Assembly (NCBI GenBank): GCA_900553935.1
Contig: USFK01000121.1
Location: 1 to 5,121 of the forward strand
Direction of reading: 5' to 3'
Source of the DNA: an uncultured Collinsella sp.
GTDB lineage: Bacteria > Actinomycetota > Coriobacteriia > Coriobacteriales > Coriobacteriaceae
DNA length: 5,121 bases
Shown one piece after another: positions 1 through 5,121 of the stretch (its first letter is position 1; every line of letters starts with the position of its first letter). The position numbers were made by a program, and so were the translations under genes. The notes below the pieces were generated by a model. The model did no database searches. It was not told the DNA's origin and saw only the letters and a program-made list of their open reading frames with translations.

Positions 1-2556
1 CTGCGAGGGGTGGCGCGCGACAATGCTCCGTACCTTCCGAAAAAGCCTGTCGTGGTGTATTACGGCAGCATTTCGTACAAGGACGATCTTTCGCGCAAGA
101 ACATCATCGATGCGCTGGGCATTAGGAACGACCAAACCAGTGAGAAATGCTTTTGGAATGCGTTGATGATGGCGCTGTTCTTTAAGAACCGTAAGAACGA
201 CGATATTGATGCAGCCGATGACTCGATGTATGCGCATGGCGTTGACTACCTAGTAATGGAAACCACACTAGACCATATGTTAACCACGTACCTAACCAGT
301 CATGGCATTGAGCGCATGCCCGAGGCATACTTGGCCTCCATTGCTGCCAAAGCGCCCTGTGTGTGCATGAGCGCAACATGGAGCGCGCCGACCGTAAAGA
401 ACTTTAACCTGGATTACCTCGATGAGGTTCACGGCGTGGTTCGCAAGGATATGTGGATCGGCGAGCTCAACCAAGAGATCGTACGACAGACCAAGCTGTT
501 TAACAAACGGGCGGCAAAGACGTACGACATTGACGTTGCTTGGGTTGACGAGGACAAGAATCTTGCCGGTATGGCTGCGTTGGCCGGCGGCGCTTTTGGC
601 GGCGCAATCGTATCGCCCGACGAGACGTACGGGCGCGCGATGGAGTTCTTTGACCAGGTCGGCGTAAGTGAAGGGCTTGCGGTGCGTCTGCGTTTAAAGA
701 TCGCCGACAGGGTGGGCACAAGCGACGTCAAGAGCATCGAGTTTGAATTGAAGCGTCTAAGCAAGACACTCGTTGCCGTGAGCACCTGGGCACGTGGCGT
801 TGCACGCAACGAGCATCAGGCAGGAGCCATCTTTACGACGCGCCACATGGGAAACCATGGCGACTTTAATAGCTTGGCGCTGGACCTTGCCCGAGAAATC
901 GTTGCCGAGCTGGTGATTCGGAACGTTAAGCGCCCCGAGGCGTCGTACGAGGAGTCGCTCAAGGAGGCCAAGGGTATGGTGCCGTGCTTTAACGCTGCAG
1001 AATGGGATATCGGTTGGGGTGACGCTCAAAACCGTCTCGAGATGGGCCGGCCAACCCTTATGCTCATCAATTTGTCGGCCGGTGGCTTTTCCAAGAATCT
1101 TAAATACAAGGTACCGGAAAGTTTGTGTCGCACGGTACGACAGGTTGATTGCGGCTTCGAGGATGCCGACCGCCGTCCCAAGATGGACCTGGACTTTCTG
1201 TACATTGAGTCGCCTACGAGCCGTCTGACGTCGGAAGTCGAGATTAGCTCGGCGACGTTTGTTCAGCAGGCGTTGACAGGTGTGGTTGAACAGGAAGAGC
1301 TGGTGGCGCGCGGAGAGGTCCCGTTTACCGAAAAGCGTCATAACGTACGGCTGCTGCTGTCTGGCACCAAACGGAATCTGCCGGTTCGCAATACCCTCTC
1401 TTATCAGGTCGAAGGTGCTCGCATTGTGGCGCAGGCCGTGGGCCGCCTGATGCGCACGAGCGTAAAGATGCCGCACGTGCAGGTAATGCTCGACCGCAAA
1501 ATCGCCGGCGATTGCGACTTTTCGTTCCTGCACGATTTGCCGATGGGCTACGAGCTGGAGCAGGTTGTTGGCGCCTGTGCGGCTGTCAACAATCACATGG
1601 CGGACAAGAAGCAGCACGCTGCTAACAAACAGCAGAACCTTGCTGCCTTTAGGAACAACCTGGCGAAAGAGAAGCACGAAAAGCTGGCATGGAAGGTTAC
1701 CTCCCTCGATGCGCGTGAGGAAGATCTGGCCGCCTTCGATGGCGAGCGCGACTTTTATCTGCATCATTTTTGCCTGCCGTGGGAGGACCTCGCAAGCTAT
1801 CCTGCGCGCAAAAGCACCGCACTGCACATGCCGTTTGCCGCGAGTGGCTATGCGTATGCGCAGGGCGGAGCGTGTAAGGTGCCGCATTTTGAGTTTCCCA
1901 GCTATGAGGGTGAACCTGTCGAGCAGATTGCTGCCCGCCTGGAGGAGCGCTGCCGCTATAACGAGGGCTTAAAGGGCGCGAAGGTTCGCCAGGTAAGCCA
2001 GATGGCTGCTCGTGTGTCCGAGCTGCTCTCAATTCGCGAGGTGCGCGAGCGCTGGTCGCGCGACGGGGTGCCTACGACGTTGCAGCCGGCGGCGACGGTG
2101 CACATGACGCCCTATATGTTTCAAGCGGTATACCTTGGAGAGCTGGGCGAGTCTGCCGGCAGGGCCATCTTTGAGGCGTATTACGACGGGTGTTATTCGC
2201 TTACTCGTGGTGATGCGGCCCATGCCGAGACAGGCGGCGATTTTGAGGTGCTCGATGCCGCCGGCAACAAGACCGGGGTGTGGATCGACTTTAAGCACTA
2301 TCGTATCGGCGCCTATGAGGCCTACAGGCGCAACGGCGGCGATGCCACGGATGCCGAGCGCTTTAAGGCCAAGGCCCAAAAAGTTGGGGCGAAGCGCCTG
2401 TTGATCGTCAATGTTTTGGCCGATGAAGCGGCGCTGGAGCTCCGCCAAAAGACAATCGATGACGAGGGGATGGTCTACTCCTTCCCCTATATGGCAGCTG
2501 ATGGAGCAATCAGTCTGGAGATGATGGAGGCGATCGGCCGTGCAATCGAAGCATAA
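1..2556 (+). CDS. ddmD: DdmD-like SF2 helicase with C-terminal PD-(D/E)XK nuclease, 5'-partial
   Basis: The frame is open to the left edge, so the GTG at position 10 is probably internal; residue numbers here count from it. Seen: an SF2 motif III (SAT, residues 121-123), a motif IV-like strand near 273-280, a motif V-like segment near 346-358, and a clear motif VI (QAVGRLMR, 475-482). A lysine-rich helical stretch follows (about 528-575). At the C-terminus a nuclease core reads GELGE (E714), D744, then D760-F-K762, i.e. E-D-(D)xK of the PD-(D/E)XK superfamily. Walker A and the DEAH-type motif II are absent and must lie upstream. Known: V. cholerae DdmD, recalled at roughly 1,190 residues, has the same order, with its nuclease lysine (recalled as K1102) about 88 residues from the end; here it is 86. 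Some 340 N-terminal residues would then be missing. Inferred role: ATP-driven unwinding and cleavage of plasmid DNA after recruitment by the DdmE-like protein encoded next. Alternative: another defence helicase-nuclease family. Confidence 0.82.
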   Translation: MRGVARDNAPYLPKKPVVVYYGSISYKDDLSRKNIIDALGIRNDQTSEKCFWNALMMALFFKNRKNDDIDAADDSMYAHGVDYLVMETTLDHMLTTYLTSHGIERMPEAYLASIAAKAPCVCMSATWSAPTVKNFNLDYLDEVHGVVRKDMWIGELNQEIVRQTKLFNKRAAKTYDIDVAWVDEDKNLAGMAALAGGAFGGAIVSPDETYGRAMEFFDQVGVSEGLAVRLRLKIADRVGTSDVKSIEFELKRLSKTLVAVSTWARGVARNEHQAGAIFTTRHMGNHGDFNSLALDLAREIVAELVIRNVKRPEASYEESLKEAKGMVPCFNAAEWDIGWGDAQNRLEMGRPTLMLINLSAGGFSKNLKYKVPESLCRTVRQVDCGFEDADRRPKMDLDFLYIESPTSRLTSEVEISSATFVQQALTGVVEQEELVARGEVPFTEKRHNVRLLLSGTKRNLPVRNTLSYQVEGARIVAQAVGRLMRTSVKMPHVQVMLDRKIAGDCDFSFLHDLPMGYELEQVVGACAAVNNHMADKKQHAANKQQNLAAFRNNLAKEKHEKLAWKVTSLDAREEDLAAFDGERDFYLHHFCLPWEDLASYPARKSTALHMPFAASGYAYAQGGACKVPHFEFPSYEGEPVEQIAARLEERCRYNEGLKGAKVRQVSQMAARVSELLSIREVRERWSRDGVPTTLQPAATVHMTPYMFQAVYLGELGESAGRAIFEAYYDGCYSLTRGDAAHAETGGDFEVLDAAGNKTGVWIDFKHYRIGAYEAYRRNGGDATDAERFKAKAQKVGAKRLLIVNVLADEAALELRQKTIDDEGMVYSFPYMAADGAISLEMMEAIGRAIEA
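2525..2530 (+). promoter_or_regulatory. Ribosome binding site of ddmE inside ddmD
   Basis: TGGAGG lies 9 bases before GTG 2540, within the last codons of the upstream gene. It supports the overlapping start and translational coupling. A competing GGGAG at 2572-2576 lies 8 bases before GTG 2585, which is in the same frame and would remove the overlap. The sequence alone does not decide between them. Confidence 0.6.
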
Positions 2557-4435
2557 CCAGCCGTGTGGCCTGGGAGACATCGCTGTGTCCGAGCTTGTGT
2601 TGCAGCTCGATGCCGCGGCTGCCGAGAAGCGCTACTCGGTCTTTTGGTGCAACGTTGGCGATGCAGGCAAGCATGCCGTGGCGGACTTTATGGCCGATGT
2701 GTGCCAGACGGGCAAGGTCGTGGCGCTCACCCAGCTCGAGGACAACCGCGTCTTTCTGATGGTCAAGGCGGGCGCGCAGACGGGCGACCTTAACGCCCCG
2801 CTCGCCCATGAGCAAATGGTTCCGATTAAAACTCATTGGGACGAGCTGGAAGATTGCGTCGTGTTGCGCCTGCTATTCAACTCTTGCTCGCAGTTTGAGG
2901 GGGTCGAGGACGAGATTCCCAATGACACGGGACACCTGTATGTCATTAGTGCCAAGGGCGACCGCCGCGACGCCATTGAGGAAGCAGGAACGGGCCCTGC
3001 CAAGATTGAGACGGTCGAGACTGTTATCAACGAGGACTGCACCTTTGAACTTAAGATCCGAACGTTTGCCAAGCGGCGGGTGCTCATCGGTCGTGCGGCA
3101 GGCGACAAGCTGGAACTCGAGAAGATCAACAGCCAGGTGGGTTACAGGCTGTCGCCTGTGGCTACGGTGGTGCTGGCTCACGGACAAAGCGATGAGTATA
3201 TCCTGCGCCGTGCCAAGGGCGATAAGCCGTCCAAACGCCGTGACCTTACGTTTTCTGCCCAGGCGGAAAAGGTCGCCTATACCAAGAAGGGAATCCTGTA
3301 CCGAGAGCTGCAGATTCTTGAGCGTCGGTACAGCGATTTTGCCCAGATATCGCTCAGGGAGTATCCGCGCAAGAGCTTCTACGAGGTTCTGAAAAGCGAC
3401 CGATACGCCCATGTGGTTGCGGAGCGTTCGTTGGGGCGGCGGGTTGTGGTTTCGTTCGCGGGTGACGGGCTTGATAGGGTAGCGCGCCAGTTGGCCGATC
3501 GGCTCAACGATTCCTCGTGGGGCGTGCGCGCGTCGTATGGCGGCAGGGCTGTTGATCCGCTGGCGTGGAATATCGTTGTGGTAGCCAACGAGGTCGCCGA
3601 GGACGATGGCTATGCTCTGCACGCTGGCGTGGTGGAGCAGCATGTGACGCCGGATGTGTGCGAGCCGCTGGTTAAGGCGATGCCGAATACAAAGGTACGG
3701 GGCGCACAGGAGGGAATCCTGGGAGCCATGCTCAAAGAGCTGCTGGTAAAGCAGAACGTCGTCGACGGACGGATGCAGGCGTTTGACCTTGGCTCTTTTG
3801 GCGTTGAGTCGGTGACGGTCTGCGGCGTGGTCAATGTTCCGCGTAAAGAGGAAGACAAGATTGAGCTGGATGCGCGCCTTGCAACGCTAACGATTGGTGC
3901 TGACGGGGCCATGGACTACACCTCGCATTCCATCGAGGATGGTCCCGTGGACGAGATAGGGCTTGAGCTGTTGACGGCCGACGGCAAGCTCGACAAGGAT
4001 GCCTATATCTTTGACGTGCGGGCAGGTGGACAGTCTATGCTCGCGCGCGTGCGCGATACGGGCTTGACGACCTTCTCTAACAACTTTGCGACCTTGGTGC
4101 GCGATTACCAGCTTACGGGCAAAGCGGGCCGTAAGAAGGAGTTTTTCGAAAGCTACAACTCGCCCTATTACGGCATTGGAACGTTTGAACGTGCAGGGAT
4201 GACCTGCTACTTTGTGGGCGTCAACAACGGCACCAAGGAGGACCTGGCGACGGCGATTCATGTGCGCTCGATTGAGGTGCTCGAAGGCGACGATCTGTCC
4301 GAGCTGCTGGTTCAGCTGGTCAATGTGGGGCTTTCGCGCCACGGAGCTCCCTCCAGGTGGCCGATTCCGGTGAAGTATCTCAACGAATGTGCCGCGCGTG
4401 AGGGCGCGGCGGGGGAGCCTGGTATTTGCTCGTGA
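2540..4435 (+). CDS. ddmE: DdmE-like catalytically inactive prokaryotic Argonaute
   Basis: This is a 631-residue protein starting at GTG 2540. Seen: the N-terminal ~290 residues are not recognisable by eye. From about 300 the chain alternates hydrophobic strands and helices like a MID-PIWI module: NIVVV at 344-348, QHVT at 367-370 (a motif resembling the QHIT seen in divergent bacterial PIWI families), ELLVK at 400-404, and a final helix/strand ending in PIPVKYLNE (608-616), resembling PIWI C-termini. No GxD-type first catalytic aspartate is evident after the strand TVCGVV (426-431), so the RNase H-like site looks dead. Known: V. cholerae DdmE is an inactive Argonaute that uses short DNA guides to find plasmid DNA and load DdmD. 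Context: it overlaps the helicase-nuclease gene by 17 bp, so the two are surely co-transcribed. A second plausible start, GTG 2585 preceded by GGGAG, would give a protein 15 residues shorter. A pPIWI-RE relative is possible, but the fused nuclease in the partner favours DdmDE. Confidence 0.78.
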   Translation: MQSKHNQPCGLGDIAVSELVLQLDAAAAEKRYSVFWCNVGDAGKHAVADFMADVCQTGKVVALTQLEDNRVFLMVKAGAQTGDLNAPLAHEQMVPIKTHWDELEDCVVLRLLFNSCSQFEGVEDEIPNDTGHLYVISAKGDRRDAIEEAGTGPAKIETVETVINEDCTFELKIRTFAKRRVLIGRAAGDKLELEKINSQVGYRLSPVATVVLAHGQSDEYILRRAKGDKPSKRRDLTFSAQAEKVAYTKKGILYRELQILERRYSDFAQISLREYPRKSFYEVLKSDRYAHVVAERSLGRRVVVSFAGDGLDRVARQLADRLNDSSWGVRASYGGRAVDPLAWNIVVVANEVAEDDGYALHAGVVEQHVTPDVCEPLVKAMPNTKVRGAQEGILGAMLKELLVKQNVVDGRMQAFDLGSFGVESVTVCGVVNVPRKEEDKIELDARLATLTIGADGAMDYTSHSIEDGPVDEIGLELLTADGKLDKDAYIFDVRAGGQSMLARVRDTGLTTFSNNFATLVRDYQLTGKAGRKKEFFESYNSPYYGIGTFERAGMTCYFVGVNNGTKEDLATAIHVRSIEVLEGDDLSELLVQLVNVGLSRHGAPSRWPIPVKYLNECAAREGAAGEPGICS

Positions 4436-4451
4436 GGAAACAGAGGAAACA
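4434..4451 (+). repeat. Perfect 9-bp tandem repeat at the ddmE stop
   Basis: GAGGAAACA occurs twice back to back, 4434-4442 and 4443-4451, followed by GA. The first copy begins inside the ddmE stop codon (TGA, 4433-4435). Each copy contains a Shine-Dalgarno-like GAGG, but no convincing start codon follows. It may be simple slippage or a scar at the edge of the defence cassette. Confidence 0.85.
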
Positions 4452-4467
4452 GATTAGCTATAAGCGC

Positions 4468-4515
4468 TAGAAAAATAAAAATGTTCTTGCAACATGCAAG
4501 CAGAGCGCATATACT
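4468..4515 (+). promoter_or_regulatory. Sigma-70-type promoter with UP-like A tract
   Basis: The -35 box is TTGCAA (4487-4492) and the -10 box TATACT (4510-4515), separated by exactly 17 bp. An A-rich tract at 4468-4482 sits where an UP element would be, about -54 to -40 from a start near 4522. The match is close to consensus for housekeeping sigma factors. It reads towards the small ORF at 4534 and away from ddmDE, so it marks a separate transcription unit. Confidence 0.65.
4486..4500. promoter_or_regulatory. Inverted repeat over the -35 box, possible operator
   Basis: CTTGCA, a 3-base spacer ACA, then TGCAAG form a perfect 6-bp inverted repeat. It covers the whole -35 box of the promoter at 4468-4515 and runs into the spacer. 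A dimeric repressor bound here would block RNA polymerase. No regulator gene is in the window, so this is inference from symmetry and position. Confidence 0.4.
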
Positions 4516-4533
4516 ACAGTCATAGCGTATGAG

Positions 4534-4824
4534 ATGGGGTCTCTAAAAGAGGCCAAGCACAGCAATTTGAGTTTATGTGGACGGGATTTGAGCATGAGCA
4601 CCAGCAATTTCTCCTTTAACAACGGCAATATCGATTTCATTAATCTCGAGACCATTTATGGCCGTACTGACCGTTCTCGCACAGAGAACTGGCCTGTATG
4701 CCTAGGTGAAGAGGCGCCAAGTGGCGAAGATCTCGAGTATTTGGATGAGATTGAGCGCGAGCGGAACTATGAGTTTGGCTTTTGCGAATGCCAGGTTCGC
4801 CGCGATTCAAATCGCTCAATTTAA
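4534..4824 (+). CDS. Small hypothetical protein
   Basis: I do not recognise this protein. It has 96 codons from ATG 4534, or 76 from the in-frame ATG 4594. ATG 4534 has no ribosome binding site and lies only about 12 bases from the predicted transcription start, so it would be nearly leaderless. ATG 4594 has a weak GGACGGGA upstream and would have a ~72-base leader. The protein is hydrophilic: an Asn/Ser/Phe-rich N-terminus (MSTSNFSFNNG in the shorter form), an acidic middle (GEDLEYLDEIERE), and an end with a Cys-x-Cys pair (FCEC) followed by basic residues. It has no signal peptide or membrane segment. It lies in an AT-rich stretch unlike its neighbours and has its own promoter. It could be a small regulatory or accessory protein acquired with the defence genes, or a decayed fragment. 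Confidence 0.45.
   Translation: MGSLKEAKHSNLSLCGRDLSMSTSNFSFNNGNIDFINLETIYGRTDRSRTENWPVCLGEEAPSGEDLEYLDEIERERNYEFGFCECQVRRDSNRSI
4538..4554 (+). promoter_or_regulatory. Compact hairpin at the start of the small transcript
   Basis: GGTCTCT (4538-4544) can pair with AGAGGCC (4548-4554) through seven pairs, one of them G-U, around an AAA loop. It lies about 16 bases into the predicted transcript and immediately after ATG 4534. It also buries the SD-like AGAGG. It could stabilise the 5' end of the RNA or affect translation; no terminator U-run follows. Confidence 0.35.
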
Positions 4825-4827
4825 TTA

Positions 4828-4854
4828 CCCCGTTATCACCTCTTTTTAATGGGG
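4828..4854. other. Weak stem-loop after the small ORF
   Basis: CCCCGTT (4828-4834) can pair with AATGGGG (4848-4854), with one G-U pair, around a 13-base loop. The T-run (4843-4847) is inside the loop, not after the stem. This is therefore a poor intrinsic terminator on the plus strand, and read-through into the next gene is possible. The remaining bases up to the ribosome binding site at 4896 hold nothing I can support. Confidence 0.25.
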
Positions 4855-4895
4855 CAAGTTGGATCGACTATCTGTGTCAAACAACGGCTCACCGT

Positions 4896-4903
4896 GGGAA
4901 GGA
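4896..4903 (+). promoter_or_regulatory. Ribosome binding site of the exported protein
   Basis: GGGAAGGA ends 7 bases before ATG 4911. It is purine-rich and well spaced, and fixes that ATG as the start in preference to ATG 4923 further in. Confidence 0.7.
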
Positions 4904-4910
4904 ATCGACA

Positions 4911-5121
4911 ATGAGCAAGAATATGAACAAGGACATGGACGGCAAGGCTTTGGGTAAGGCCAAGGCGGCTGGACGCGTGGTGACGGTTGCTGCGGCGACG
5001 ATTGCCATGACGGGCGGCTCGATGCTGTCGCCCCTGGTCGCGGTGGCACAGGATGCGGATGGCGTTGGCGCCACGGGTGCAACGGCTGCGGTGATGTCGC
5101 CGCTGACGAGTACTGCGGCCG
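4911..5121 (+). CDS. Sec-exported protein of unknown function, 3'-partial
   Basis: Only the first 70 codons are present; the frame is open to the window end. Seen: a classical signal peptide with a basic n-region (Lys at 3, 7, 12, 16, 18 and Arg22), a hydrophobic Ala/Val-rich core from about residue 23, and an AVA cleavage motif at 44-46, giving a mature start at Gln47. The signal peptide is long, as often seen in Gram-positive surface proteins. The mature start is Asp-rich and then low-complexity Ala/Thr/Gly, as in a spacer before folded domains. The function cannot be told from this piece. GC-rich codon use returns here after the AT-rich gap, suggesting host chromosome beyond the defence cassette. 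No promoter is convincing between 4825 and 4895. Confidence 0.8.
   Translation, partial: MSKNMNKDMDGKALGKAKAAGRVVTVAAATIAMTGGSMLSPLVAVAQDADGVGATGATAAVMSPLTSTAA

Noticed and set aside
10..12. GTG at position 10 as the true start of the helicase gene
   Set aside because: The frame stays open to the window edge, and the protein would lack Walker A and motif II. The gene almost certainly begins upstream.
757..1887. Long minus-strand open frame of 376 codons
   Set aside because: It lies wholly antisense to the motif-bearing helicase frame. Its protein is rich in Arg/His/Leu with no recognisable domain, as expected from a GC-rich codon shadow.
2873..3643. Minus-strand open frame of 256 codons opposite ddmE
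   Set aside because: It is antisense to a well-supported coding frame and has no motif or upstream signals of its own.
4455..4469. TAGC...GCTA stem-loop as a terminator for ddmDE
   Set aside because: The stem has only 4 bp and is followed by A-rich, not T-rich, sequence on the plus strand.
4432..4470. Twelve-codon ORF starting at GTG overlapping the ddmE stop (GTGA)
   Set aside because: It is very short, its nearest purine-rich SD (4411-4416) is about 15 bases away, and the coding sequence is mostly the tandem repeat. Chance is the simpler explanation.
1..5121. CRISPR array, tRNA, rRNA or insertion sequence
   Set aside because: I see no regularly spaced repeats, no cloverleaf-type sequence, no transposase and no terminal inverted repeats. 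Nearly all the sequence is accounted for by coding frames.

Overview
The window looks like bacterial chromosome with fairly GC-rich, G/C-ending codons in the long genes. One short stretch, about 4436-4860, is clearly richer in A+T. Codon style and the Ala/Thr-rich secreted protein at the right edge would suit a high-GC Gram-positive such as a coriobacterium (Collinsella-like). That placement is an impression, not a demonstration.

Left and centre (1-4435): two overlapping plus-strand genes make up most of the window. The first is the C-terminal ~850 residues of an SF2 helicase that ends in a PD-(D/E)XK nuclease domain. Its 5' end lies outside the window. The second encodes a ~630-residue protein whose C-terminal half reads like the MID-PIWI module of a divergent prokaryotic Argonaute, apparently without the catalytic acidic tetrad. 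A helicase-nuclease next to a catalytically dead Argonaute is the architecture of DdmDE, the plasmid-elimination system first described in Vibrio cholerae. I therefore call the genes ddmD (partial) and ddmE. In the known system, DdmE uses short DNA guides to bind plasmid DNA and recruits DdmD, which unwinds and degrades it. The system itself is described; this copy appears to be a divergent one outside the Vibrio lineage.

Right (4436-4860): directly after ddmE come a perfect 9-bp tandem repeat, a strong-looking sigma-70-type promoter (A-rich upstream tract, TTGCAA, 17 bp, TATACT) with an inverted repeat over its -35 box, and a small orphan ORF of 76-96 codons of unknown function.

Right edge (4911-5121): the first 70 codons of a Sec-exported protein with a good ribosome binding site and an AVA cleavage site. 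It is cut by the window end and is probably unrelated host surface biology.
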